Origin: Rhodobacterales bacterium
GTDB lineage: Bacteria; Pseudomonadota; Alphaproteobacteria; Rhodobacterales; Rhodobacteraceae
Assembly: GCA_017303485.1 (NCBI GenBank)
Contig: JAFLCY010000001.1
Coordinates: 124,001 to 188,000, forward strand
DNA: 64,000 nt
Direction: 5' to 3'
The notes below the pieces were generated by a model, which saw only the letters and a program-made list of their open reading frames with translations, made no database searches and was not told where the DNA came from. The translations under genes and the position numbers were made by a program. Positions 51,469-59,641 of the stretch are shown in pieces. Position 1 is the first letter of the stretch. The number at the start of each line of letters is the position of its first letter.

Positions 51469-53052
51469 TCAGACCCGCCACCACCGCTCGCAGCAGCGCC
51501 GCGTGTCCAGGGGCCACAGCGTCTGCAACTCGCCATGCCCGATTGCCGTCGAGATGGCGAAAGTGTCGTTCGAGAACATCGGGATGATCACGCTGCCTTC
51601 GTCTGTGACCAGCCGCTGCATCTCGCCGTACATCTCTTTCCGCTTGGCCTCGTCCAGCTCGCCCCGCGCCGCGACCAGAAGCTCGTCGAAGCGGGCGTTC
51701 TTCCAGAACCCCTCGTTCCAGGCCGCATCGCTGGCAAAGGCCTGCGAGAACGCCTGATCGGCGGTCGGCTGGCCACCCCAGTAGGAGGCCGTCCAGGGCT
51801 TTTTCATCCAGACGTTCGACCAGTAGCCATCCGCCGGTTCGCGCACCACGTTCAGGGTGATGCCCGCCGCTTTTGCATGTTCGGCGAACAGCACGGCCGT
51901 ATCGACGGCCCCGGCAAAGGCCGCGTCCGAGATGTTGATGTCGACGGTCAGCCCGCTCATCCCCGCCTTGTCGAGATGGAACTTCGCCTTCTCGGGATCA
52001 TAGGCCCGCTGCGGGATCGAGGCATCGAAATAGCGGTTGGTCGGCGCGATCGGGTTGTCGTTCGCCACCGCGCCATGACCGCTGAGGATCGTGTCGACAA
52101 TCGCCTGCCGGTCGATGGCGTACTTCAGCGCCAGCCGGACGTCGAGATTGTCGAAGGGCGCCACGGTCGCGTTCATCGGCAGGGTGAAATGGGTGCCGCC
52201 GTTGGTCTCGATCACCTCGACATTGCCTGCGCGGGCCAGCATGTCGACGGTGTTCAGGTCGGCCCGGTCGATGGCATCCACCGCCCCGGTCACCAGCGCA
52301 TTGGTCCGTGCCGCCTGATCGGCGACGGTCAGGATCTCGACCTCGTCAAAGAAGGCGCGGTCGGGCTTCCAGTAGTTCGGGTTCTTGGTGAAGGTGCTGC
52401 GCACGCCGGGATCGAACTTGGTCAGCTTGTAGGGCCCAGTGCCGACGCCCGCTTCCCAGTCCACCCCGTCGCCTTTGGCGGGCAGGATTGGCAGGGTGAA
52501 GCCTGCCAGCAGATAGGGCAGGTCGGCATTGGCCGAGGCCAGTTCGAAGATGATGTTGTCGCCGTCCGCCCGGACATCTGTGATGTTCTCCAGCGTCGGC
52601 TTCATCGACGACTTCGACCCTTCCTTGCGGTGGACGTTGATCGAGTTCAGCACGTCCTGAACCGTCAGCGGGCGGCCATCGTGGAATTCGACGCCCTGCC
52701 GCAGTTTCAGGGTCCAGACCTTGGCATCCGGCGAGGACTCCACGGTTTCGGCCAGTTCCGGGATCCAGCCGCCGCCAGCGACCGTCTCGACCAGGAAGTT
52801 GTAGAGCGTGAAGTTGAAGGTCGAGTTGAAGCCCGAGCCCGAGTTGGTCTCCGGGTCCAGCGAATCCGTGGTCGACCCGTGGCCAAGCGCCACGGTGAAC
52901 TTGCCACCCGGCTTTGGCGTCTGGGCAAAAGCGGGCGTGAAGCCTGTCGCCCCCAGCAATCCCGCTGCCCCGAACGCCGCCGACCGACCCAACAACGAGC
53001 GCCGCGTCATCGGAGCGGCAGCTGCAAACAATTTTCCCGAACCTAGTGCCAT
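51469..53052 (-). CDS. ABC transporter substrate-binding protein, family 5, Tat-type leader
   Basis: Periplasmic receptor of 527 residues. The leader has MTRRSLLGRSAAFG followed by a hydrophobic stretch and FAQ cleavage, a plausible twin-arginine signal. Mature domain: FTVALGHGSTTDSLDPETNS, LRQGVEFHDGRPLTVQDVL and the usual SBP_bac_5 lobes. ATG at 53052 is used because GGAGAAGG precedes it; the ATG at 53010 is closer to the signal. First gene of the operon; an HTH regulator is divergent. Confidence 0.9.
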   Translation of the reverse strand: MALGSGKLFAAAAPMTRRSLLGRSAAFGAAGLLGATGFTPAFAQTPKPGGKFTVALGHGSTTDSLDPETNSGSGFNSTFNFTLYNFLVETVAGGGWIPELAETVESSPDAKVWTLKLRQGVEFHDGRPLTVQDVLNSINVHRKEGSKSSMKPTLENITDVRADGDNIIFELASANADLPYLLAGFTLPILPAKGDGVDWEAGVGTGPYKLTKFDPGVRSTFTKNPNYWKPDRAFFDEVEILTVADQAARTNALVTGAVDAIDRADLNTVDMLARAGNVEVIETNGGTHFTLPMNATVAPFDNLDVRLALKYAIDRQAIVDTILSGHGAVANDNPIAPTNRYFDASIPQRAYDPEKAKFHLDKAGMSGLTVDINISDAAFAGAVDTAVLFAEHAKAAGITLNVVREPADGYWSNVWMKKPWTASYWGGQPTADQAFSQAFASDAAWNEGFWKNARFDELLVAARGELDEAKRKEMYGEMQRLVTDEGSVIIPMFSNDTFAISTAIGHGELQTLWPLDTRRCCERWWRV

Positions 53053-53164
53053 GATCCTTCTCCCCGCCGGATTGTGTGAGCATGTTTTCCGGTCTGTGCC
53101 GTAACGGTAAGCGCGCAGGCCGACGCCATGCAATTTCGCTGAGATCGAGTGGATATTTCGCCAA

Positions 53165-53194
53165 TTGACGCAAAAACTAGCGTCATATAGCGTC
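53165..53194. promoter_or_regulatory. Repeated GCGTC motifs between the HTH regulator and the transporter operon
   Basis: TGACGC (53166-53171) and GCGTCA (53180-53185) form an inverted repeat, and TAGCGTC occurs twice with a 10-bp period (53178-53184, 53188-53194). A TTGACG overlaps the left arm. It lies in the 188-bp divergent gap, so it is a probable binding site of the regulator at 53241. Confidence 0.45.
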
Positions 53195-53240
53195 TGATCC
53201 TGGCGCTTGGGGCGCCGGAGCGATGGGCCAGGAGGACAAC

Positions 53241-54056
53241 GTGATCCGAGATCCGGCTGCGCTGCCCGTCAACCTGCGGTATCTGTGCGCGCGCCATCCC
53301 TCTGTCGCCGATATCTGTCGGCGCATCGGCATCAACCGGCAACAGTTCAACAAGTATCTCGCCGGTGCCTCGCTTCCCTCGCCGCGCAATCTTGCCCGCA
53401 TCTGCGGCTTCTTCGGGCTGGAACCGAATGACCTGTATCTGCCCCGGCACGATTTCGCGGCGCTGACCGAGATGCGGGCGGGAAGCCTGCTGTCAGCCAT
53501 GGCGCAGCACGCCAACCCGCAAAGCCGCGATCCCGCCGCCTCGGTCGAGCTGGAGCGCTATTGTGGCGTCTACCAGACCTATCAATATGCGCCCTACGCC
53601 AAATCCAGCATCCTGGTCGGTCTCTGCCAGATCAGCCGCCGCGGCGAGCAGTTCCTCAGCAAATATGTCGAGGTGACCGAGGACGAGACGACGACGCGCC
53701 GCCTCAACCGGCCGATGTACGGGCTGGTCACGCTGGAAGGCGGGTTTCTGTACATCCTCGACCGGCGGGCCGGAGAGAATCCGAGCTACAGCCTGACCGT
53801 GCTTTTTCCGAACCGCGGCGTGAAGGTCGGGCGGGTCACCGGCATGACGCTGAGCATCTCACAGCATCTGAGCGGCGCGCCCTATGCGGCCAACATCGTC
53901 TATGAGAAACTGGCGGGCACCACCCAGCTTCTGGCCGCCGCGCGACGGATGCGGCTTTACGACCGGAACACTCCCGCGGTGTCCGACGAAATCAAGCACA
54001 TCATCACCAACCGGATCCGCGAAGGGCAGCATGTGCTGTCGCATTATTTCATCTGA
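53241..54056 (+). CDS. HTH (XRE-like) transcriptional regulator
   Basis: About 271 residues. N-terminal Cro/CI-type helix-turn-helix: VADICRRIGINRQQFNKYLAGASLPSPRNLARICGFF (this 37-residue region at about 22-58 is given only by its flanks: starts VADICRRIG, ends RICGFFG). The remaining 190 residues form an uncharacterised effector domain rich in aromatic residues. A GTG at 53241 has AGGAGG 5 nt upstream and is preferred; an ATG at 53223 adds six residues. Divergent from the amide/peptide transporter operon, its likely target. Confidence 0.8.
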   Translation: MIRDPAALPVNLRYLCARHPSVADICRRIGINRQQFNKYLAGASLPSPRNLARICGFFGLEPNDLYLPRHDFAALTEMRAGSLLSAMAQHANPQSRDPAASVELERYCGVYQTYQYAPYAKSSILVGLCQISRRGEQFLSKYVEVTEDETTTRRLNRPMYGLVTLEGGFLYILDRRAGENPSYSLTVLFPNRGVKVGRVTGMTLSISQHLSGAPYAANIVYEKLAGTTQLLAAARRMRLYDRNTPAVSDEIKHIITNRIREGQHVLSHYFI

Positions 54057-54225
54057 GGGGCTGGCTGCCGTCGCTCTTTGCCCACGAGACTACCTGTCCT
54101 GCTGAAGGTTGGTCCTGTCTCGCACGTAGCCTGTCGGTCAATAGTGGAGTCCGGTTTTGTCGAAAGACAAGCGACGGCGAAGAAGCCGGAGCCTATTCGA
54201 CGCTTCGATCTGCGTCGGACAGACT
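54057..54225. other. Short non-coding interval
   Basis: Between the HTH regulator and the convergent aldolase gene. No convincing gene, terminator or repeat was found; a short basic open frame starting at 54157 has no recognisable similarity. Confidence 0.5.
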
Positions 54226-55011
54226 CTAGTAGCCTTTCACCGAGTCAGCAGTAGTGGCGCGCACCTCGGCAAGCGAATTGGCGAGGGCATTGGCGAACAG
54301 GCGCACGTCCGTAAGCAGGGAAGCAAAATGAAATCCCTGGCCGATCATCGCCCTGACCATGGCTGGTGACCCGGTATGGACACCGGCGATCCGACCTTTG
54401 GCGCGGGTGCGGGACAGGATTTCGGCGATCGAATCCAGCACGGTCGGTGCTGTGGGCTCGAGGGTTGGCTCGAAGCCGAGCGACAAGCCCAGGTCGGAGG
54501 GGCCGACGTAAACCCCGTCGATGCCTTCTACGCCAAGGATTTCGTCAAGGTTCGACAGGGCCTGGCGGGTTTCGATCATGGCAAGCAGCAGCACCTTTGC
54601 GTTTGCCGTTCGGGCATAAGTCTGGCCATGCACGAGATTGGCGCGGGTCGGACCGAAGGAGCGACCGCCGAGCGGCGCGTAGCGTGCGGCTTCGACCAGG
54701 CGCCGGGCATCGGCGGCGGTGTTGATCATCGGGCAGATCAAGCCGGAGTAACCGGCGTCGAGGCATTTCATGATGATGCCGGGCTCGTTCCAGGGCACGC
54801 GGGCCATGACTGGCGCAGGCAGGCCCTGCAGGATCTGAAGCATGGTCAGTGCCATCTGATAGTCGATCAGCCCGTGCTGCAGGTCCACTGTCATCAGGTC
54901 AAATCCGGCGCGTCCCACGATCTCGGCCGTCACGGGCGAAGGGATGGCGCACCAGCCGTTCACGGCGGTGCCACCGTCGGCGAAATGGGTCTTCAGGTCG
55001 GTGATCGGCAT
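54226..55011 (-). CDS. HpcH/HpaI-family aldolase
   Basis: Class II, metal-dependent pyruvate aldolase of 261 residues. Seen: VDLQHGLIDYQMAL (catalytic-loop His), the Arg of MARVPWNEP, the metal ligands in LAMIETRQAL (Glu) and GVYVGPSDLGLSLG (Asp), in family order. Members cleave 4-hydroxy-2-keto acids to pyruvate or related keto acids plus an aldehyde. Probably the last gene of the minus-strand catabolic operon, giving a central metabolite; 12 bp after the hydrolase gene. Substrate unknown. Confidence 0.88.
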   Translation of the reverse strand: MPITDLKTHFADGGTAVNGWCAIPSPVTAEIVGRAGFDLMTVDLQHGLIDYQMALTMLQILQGLPAPVMARVPWNEPGIIMKCLDAGYSGLICPMINTAADARRLVEAARYAPLGGRSFGPTRANLVHGQTYARTANAKVLLLAMIETRQALSNLDEILGVEGIDGVYVGPSDLGLSLGFEPTLEPTAPTVLDSIAEILSRTRAKGRIAGVHTGSPAMVRAMIGQGFHFASLLTDVRLFANALANSLAEVRATTADSVKGY

Positions 55012-55023
55012 GGACAGAATCCT

Positions 55024-55707
55024 TCAGGCAAGCCAGTCGCGCAAGGCGCGCAGGGTGGCGTCGGGTTGCTCGAGCGGAGGAAGATGCGCCGCCCCGGAGA
55101 TGATGAGAAGCTGCGACTGCGGCATGAGGTCGTGCATGAGCTGATGACGGTCGAGGGGGCAGAGTCTGTCCTCCACCCCCATCAGGACCAGCGCAGGGCC
55201 CTTAAAGCCGGCAAGCGTCGCCTGCTGGTCCGGGCGGTCACGAAGCGCGCGGGACTGGCGGGCAAAGACCTCGGGGCCAAGGGTCAGGGCCATGTCCATG
55301 CAAAGGTCGAGGATCGCCGCCTTTTTCGGGCCGGAGGCGAGGTAGTTCGGCTTCATGTCCTGACGCATTACGCCCTCCAGGTCTCCGGCCAGCGCGCGGG
55401 CGATCTGCGGGGCGCGGCGGGCTTGGACAGCGACGTTTTCGGCCCGGGGGTTGGTGTCCAGGAGCGCTAGTCGCGTCACGCGATCGGGCGCCTGGCGCAG
55501 GATCTCCATCGCAAGGATGCCGCCCATGGAAAGGCCCGCCAAGGCGAAGCGGGGCGGAGCATCGGCAAGGAAAAGTTCGGCAAGGGCCGACATGGTGTCA
55601 GCGTCGGTAGGAATGTGGTGGATCACTGGCACCGCAAGATCGGTGTCGATCCGTCCCCACATCCGGGCGTCGCACATCATGCCGGGGATCAAGACCAGCG
55701 GGGTCAA
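55024..55707 (-). CDS. Alpha/beta hydrolase, TTG start
   Basis: About 227 residues. Nucleophile motif AGLSMGGILA, acid in VLMGVEDRLCP, base in SGAAHLPPLE; LIPGMMCDARMW forms the oxyanion region. The pattern resembles enol-lactone and short acyl-ester hydrolases. No ATG is available before the conserved start; TTG at 55707 follows AAGGAA by about 10 nt, while TTG at 55716 lies too close. That ribosome site is inside a perfect hairpin (55715-55734), so expression may be translationally controlled. Between the MetE-like and aldolase genes. Confidence 0.82.
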   Translation of the reverse strand: MTPLVLIPGMMCDARMWGRIDTDLAVPVIHHIPTDADTMSALAELFLADAPPRFALAGLSMGGILAMEILRQAPDRVTRLALLDTNPRAENVAVQARRAPQIARALAGDLEGVMRQDMKPNYLASGPKKAAILDLCMDMALTLGPEVFARQSRALRDRPDQQATLAGFKGPALVLMGVEDRLCPLDRHQLMHDLMPQSQLLIISGAAHLPPLEQPDATLRALRDWLA

Positions 55708-55714
55708 CGGAGCC

Positions 55715-55756
55715 AAATTCCTTTGAAGGAATTTGCAAAACTCTTCGAAGAGTTTT
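55715..55756. repeat. Twin perfect palindromes (hairpin pair)
   Basis: AAATTCCTT-TG-AAGGAATTT (55715-55734) and a 20-bp perfect palindrome from AAAACTCTTC (55737-55756) lie back to back with 2 nt between them, filling the 54-bp gap between the MetE-like and hydrolase genes. They are A/T-richer than their surroundings and resemble a dispersed intergenic element. The first overlaps the ribosome site of the hydrolase. Confidence 0.75.
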
Positions 55757-55761
55757 GGTCC

Positions 55762-56883
55762 CTAGCCGACACGCCGCGCCCCTTCCTTCAGGGTCGCAAG
55801 CTTGGCCCAGGCGATTTCCGGGTCCACCGCGCCAAAGCCCGCAAAGGTGCCAAAGCCGCAGTCCGATCCGGCGATCACGCGGTCTGCACCAAGGATATTC
55901 GTAAAGCGTTCAAGGCGTTGCGCGACAAGATCGGGATGTTCGACGAAGTTCGTCGTGGTGTCCACCGCGCCCGGGATCAGCACCTTGTCCTCCGGGATCT
56001 CGGTCGCGCGGTCGCGGAAAACGGTCCATTCGTGACCGTGCCGGGGGTTCGCGGTTTCAAACAGGATGTAGCGGGCGGGGACCGACATCAAAAGCGGGAA
56101 GACCTTGGCCATGTCGATATCGCAGACATGCGGACCCTCGTAGTTGCCCCAGCAGATGTGCAGGCGGATGCGGTCCTGCGGCAGGCCTTTCAGGGCGTGG
56201 CGCAGGGCATCGACATGGGTGGCAGCCGTCCTCAGGAACTCTTCGTCGCTGAGGTGGGTGAAGAGCATGTGGCGGCTAAGCGCGAGGTCGGGACAGTCAA
56301 GCTGCAGGTCGAGGCCGGCGTCGAGGATGGTGCGATATTCGTCGCGCATCGCATCAGCCAAGGCGAAGAGATAGTCCTCGCGCGTTGGATAGTGGGTGTT
56401 CTGCAGAAACAGGCTGATGACCCCGGGGGAGGCGGCATTCATGAAGCCGCGCTCCACCCCATGCACGGCCATCGCGGCCTTGAGGTTGGCGATGTCCTTC
56501 TGCAATTCGCCCTGGCCCTTCGAAGCGACCGGCCCAACACATTGAGGACGCGCGTATTTCGGAGTTCCTCCCTCTTTCGCCAGCCGGTCGAGGAAGGTCG
56601 GGAACAGCTTCAGGTCCGCCGGGGCGTTCCGGGGGCTGTCACCATCAAATCCGGTGTAGCGATCCTTGACATAGGTCGCATAGCTGATCTTCGATGCTTC
56701 CCCATCCGAGACGATGTCGATCCCCGCCTCTTTCTGCCGCCGGACGTTTTCCATCACCGCGCGACCCATGCAGGCATCGAAGGCCGAGGGGTCGTGCGGC
56801 TCGCCTCTCTCGCGGGCAAAGAGGAAATCGACCACCTCCTGCGGGCGGGGAAGGGAACCGACATGGGTGGCGAGAAGGGGCAT
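55762..56883 (-). CDS. MetE/epoxyalkane:CoM transferase-like protein (UROD/MetE fold)
   Basis: 373 residues, the size of the C-terminal catalytic half of cobalamin-independent methionine synthase and of epoxyalkane:coenzyme M transferase. Opens with LLATHVGSLPRP and contains the putative zinc ligands H and C in LHICWGNYEGPH and C in AGSDCGFGTFAG near the end. Such enzymes activate a thiol for alkyl or methyl transfer. No N-terminal MetE half and no methionine genes nearby, so the role is likely catabolic (thioether or epoxide chemistry, inference). Confidence 0.8.
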   Translation of the reverse strand: MPLLATHVGSLPRPQEVVDFLFARERGEPHDPSAFDACMGRAVMENVRRQKEAGIDIVSDGEASKISYATYVKDRYTGFDGDSPRNAPADLKLFPTFLDRLAKEGGTPKYARPQCVGPVASKGQGELQKDIANLKAAMAVHGVERGFMNAASPGVISLFLQNTHYPTREDYLFALADAMRDEYRTILDAGLDLQLDCPDLALSRHMLFTHLSDEEFLRTAATHVDALRHALKGLPQDRIRLHICWGNYEGPHVCDIDMAKVFPLLMSVPARYILFETANPRHGHEWTVFRDRATEIPEDKVLIPGAVDTTTNFVEHPDLVAQRLERFTNILGADRVIAGSDCGFGTFAGFGAVDPEIAWAKLATLKEGARRVG

Positions 56884-56916
56884 CGAAACCTCGTCTGGAA
56901 CACGTATGGGTTGGCG

Positions 56917-57885
56917 TCAGAGCAAACGCCCGGTCAGGCCCGCAGGGTCGTCGGTCGCAACCACGCGGTAAAGGCTGGCCTCGCCGGTCATCGCCGGCGC
57001 CAGGCTGTGTTCCAACCCTGGCGGAATGGCGGCGGTATCGCCGGGGTTCAGCGAGGTTGTGCCGCCGGACCAGGACAGCCGCCAATGGCCGCGCATCGGC
57101 ATCAGCACCTCATGCTGGGTCAGCGTATAGGGCGTGTCGGGGATCGAGTTGCGCGACAGGAACTCGACATCAAAGCCGGGGCGGTCGCGCAGCTTGCCGT
57201 TCGCGCCGATCACCTTGGCGGGCTGGTGGTCGCTGAGGGCCATCAGGTCCCAATAGCGCGCGACGTGGTTCGGGATCACATCCGCCGTGGTGGGTTCGGG
57301 GAAAGCCTTCAGCTCTTCATCCGTCAGCAAAGGCATCGGCGGCACGCCGTCGGGCAGCTTCTGCCCTTTCTTGGTGTCGTACAGCTTGCCGTTCTTGCCC
57401 AGAACCAGCCCGTAATCCTTGGCATCGGTGATCACCTGCGGCGCCCAGATCACCCCGCCCCCGGCATCGTCGCCGCCAAGGATCGCCATGATCATCCCGT
57501 AGTCGGTGCCCACATTCTCGAACGCCCGGAAGATGCCGGTCGGGATGTTGAAGATATCGCCCTCTTCCGCGATGAACTCACCCGCAGTGCCCCAGCGGCC
57601 CCAGAAGAACCGCCAGCGGCCTTTCAGGACGAAGAACACCTCGGCGGTGCGGTGAGAGTGCAGCGAGTTGCGGCAACCGGGCGGCTGGCCTGCGGCCCCG
57701 ATGTTGAAACCGGGGGTGTCTACGATATGGACATGCTGGTCAGGAGATTCCGAAACCCCGCCACCGATGATGGTGAAGTTTTCCTTCCGGTCCGACCCCG
57801 GCGTGTGGGCGTCGATGAAGGCGGTTTTGCAGGGCTGCAGGTCGCCATAGCGGACGATGCGGGCTTCCATCTCTTGCGGGGTCAT
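56917..57885 (-). CDS. Bicupin protein, possible dioxygenase/isomerase
   Basis: 322 residues with two cupin domains. First cupin: H76, H78 and E82 in NSLHSHRTAE fit the metal motif, but the second-motif His is replaced by Arg (R120 in IPTGIFRAF). Second cupin: QHEVLMPMRGHW and GDTAAIPPGLEHSL, the latter with the expected His. This arrangement recalls gentisate-type dioxygenases, but similarity is not clear enough to name an activity. ATG at 57885 with AAGGA site. 33 bp before the MetE-like gene, 4 bp after the NTF2-like gene. Confidence 0.75.
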   Translation of the reverse strand: MTPQEMEARIVRYGDLQPCKTAFIDAHTPGSDRKENFTIIGGGVSESPDQHVHIVDTPGFNIGAAGQPPGCRNSLHSHRTAEVFFVLKGRWRFFWGRWGTAGEFIAEEGDIFNIPTGIFRAFENVGTDYGMIMAILGGDDAGGGVIWAPQVITDAKDYGLVLGKNGKLYDTKKGQKLPDGVPPMPLLTDEELKAFPEPTTADVIPNHVARYWDLMALSDHQPAKVIGANGKLRDRPGFDVEFLSRNSIPDTPYTLTQHEVLMPMRGHWRLSWSGGTTSLNPGDTAAIPPGLEHSLAPAMTGEASLYRVVATDDPAGLTGRLL

Positions 57886-57889
57886 CGGT

Positions 57890-58867
57890 CTATCCTTGAT
57901 AGGTGTGGTCGGGGTGGGCCAGCAGGATCTGTTTCCAGATGGAAACCTCGTCCCACAGGCTGAATTCGCGGCGCAGGCCCCAGGGGCCGAACTCGGCGTG
58001 GGTGAAGCCCATGACATGGATCGGGGTGCCGGTGGGGGCGCCGAAGATGCCAAAGCCGGTGTGATTGCCGGTCAGCGACCAGCGCAGGGCGGCGCGGTCG
58101 GGCTGGCCGGGGTCGGCACGGCCGATCTGATGCTCGATGCGGAACTCCGCGTCGGGAAAGCAGGTGCGAAGCTGCATCCACTGCGCCTCGGCAAAGGGGA
58201 TGCCCCAGCCGGTGACGCTGCCGGGATGCCAGACATGGACGGCACGATCATACTCCCGCCCGATGACGGCGACGTCCTTGTCCATGATCGCGGTCAGGAT
58301 ATCGGCCAGCCTTTGCCCCAGCGGGTGGTCGTTGCCGCGCCCCTTGTAGGGACCTGGCAGGTCAATGTCGGGCGTGAAGGGACGGCGTGCGCTGTCCGCC
58401 CCGCCTTCCCGCGCGATGCTGGCGCGGGCCCAGCTTTCCGGGCTGTGGCCCAGCTGGCGCACCATCGCGGCCATGTCGTAACACAGCCATTCGTCCAGGA
58501 TCACGTCGTCCTTGACGTAGCAATCGGCGATGCAGCGCGCCGCGACGACATTCCCGGTCGGCGGGCCAAAGACCCCGTGGCCGCTATGCGTCCCGATGAT
58601 CATCGATCGGTGCGAGGACAGGTATCCCGCGCTGTCATCCCCCGACCAGATCACGTCATCGCCATAGATCTGCCGATCCGGGAAAGCGGCCAGCGACGCC
58701 AGCGTGTCGTTGATCACGTCCCCCGCGCCGACCATGACGCCCAGCGTGGACCGGGCGATCATGTCCTTGCCATAGGCTTGATGCAGCGAGGAAATCTGGC
58801 GGCCTTCCCAGATTTCCCAGGTGACGCCCTGAATGTAGTCGGGCAGGTTGGCAAAGCGTGACGCCAT
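57890..58867 (-). CDS. Tandem NTF2/SnoaL-like protein
   Basis: 325 residues made of two SnoaL-like halves. The motif H-S/T-G-x-G-x-F-G-x-P-T-G occurs at residues 94-105 (HSGHGVFGPPTG) and 269-280 (HTGFGIFGAPTG), showing an internal duplication. SnoaL-like enzymes catalyse cyclisation, isomerisation, hydration or small-substrate hydrolysis in a cone-shaped pocket. Cytoplasmic (no signal). Situated 9 bp after the SDR gene and 4 bp before the bicupin. No specific function can be given. Confidence 0.72.
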   Translation of the reverse strand: MASRFANLPDYIQGVTWEIWEGRQISSLHQAYGKDMIARSTLGVMVGAGDVINDTLASLAAFPDRQIYGDDVIWSGDDSAGYLSSHRSMIIGTHSGHGVFGPPTGNVVAARCIADCYVKDDVILDEWLCYDMAAMVRQLGHSPESWARASIAREGGADSARRPFTPDIDLPGPYKGRGNDHPLGQRLADILTAIMDKDVAVIGREYDRAVHVWHPGSVTGWGIPFAEAQWMQLRTCFPDAEFRIEHQIGRADPGQPDRAALRWSLTGNHTGFGIFGAPTGTPIHVMGFTHAEFGPWGLRREFSLWDEVSIWKQILLAHPDHTYQG

Positions 58868-58876
58868 GATGTTCCT

Positions 58877-59641
58877 TCAGTCGGCGGTCCAGCCGCCATC
58901 GACGATCAATGAGGTTCCGGTGATCAGCGCCGCCGCGTCCGAAGCAAGGAAGGCGACAGCGCCCATGATGTCCTCGACCTCGCCCACGCGGCCCAGCTTG
59001 ATCTTGGAGGCGATCCAGGCGGCCCGCTCGGGATTGGCAAAGGTCTGGGCTGTCAGCGCCGTGCGGATGAAGGTCGGCGCGATGGTATTGACGCGAACGC
59101 CATGCGGCCCCCATTCGATGGCCATCGATTTGGTCATGCCTTCGACCGCGTGCTTGGTCGCGGAATAGACCGCCCGGTCGATGCCGCCGACATGGGCCAT
59201 CTGGCTGGTGATGTTGATCAGGCTTCCGGGCTTGCCCTCGGCCAGCAGGCCCTTCGCGACGGTGCGGGTCAGGAAATAGGCCGCGCGTACGTTCAGGTCG
59301 GTGACTGCATCGTAGTCCTGCGGGGTTGTTTCGGTCGCCGGGGAATGGCGGGCCAGACCGGCAGAGTTCACCAGCACGTCAAACGCAGGGCGGGCGGCAA
59401 GGGCGGCCTCGGTAGCGGAAATGTCGGTGATATCCAGCGGCAGGATTTCTGCCTGCATCCCCGCGCTGCGCAGTTCATCGGCCAGCGCCCGCAGCTCGGC
59501 TTCGCGCCGCGCACAAAGCGTCACCTGCGCCCCCTGTTCCGCCAGGGCCACGGCGCAAGCGGCGCCGATGCCGGAGGAGGCGCCAGCGACCAAGGCGCGG
59601 CGGCCATCCAGACGGAACGAAGGCGTGCGGGGCAGGGTCAT
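58877..59641 (-). CDS. Short-chain dehydrogenase/reductase
   Basis: NAD(P)-dependent alcohol/ketone oxidoreductase of 254 residues. Cofactor motif GASSGIGAA (20-28), catalytic S146, Y159 and K163 (YSATK), and the C-terminal [10 protein letters not shown] typical of classical SDRs. ATG at 59641 overlaps the stop of the histidinol-dehydrogenase-like gene by 4 bp. Second gene of the catabolic operon. Confidence 0.9.
   Translation of the reverse strand: MTLPRTPSFRLDGRRALVAGASSGIGAACAVALAEQGAQVTLCARREAELRALADELRSAGMQAEILPLDITDISATEAALAARPAFDVLVNSAGLARHSPATETTPQDYDAVTDLNVRAAYFLTRTVAKGLLAEGKPGSLINITSQMAHVGGIDRAVYSATKHAVEGMTKSMAIEWGPHGVRVNTIAPTFIRTALTAQTFANPERAAWIASKIKLGRVGEVEDIMGAVAFLASDAAALITGTSLIVDGGWTAD

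Noticed and set aside
54157..54369. Short basic open frame as transposase OrfA
   Set aside because: Basic N-terminus is suggestive, but no helix-turn-helix or IS3 OrfA pattern follows and it runs into the aldolase gene on the other strand.
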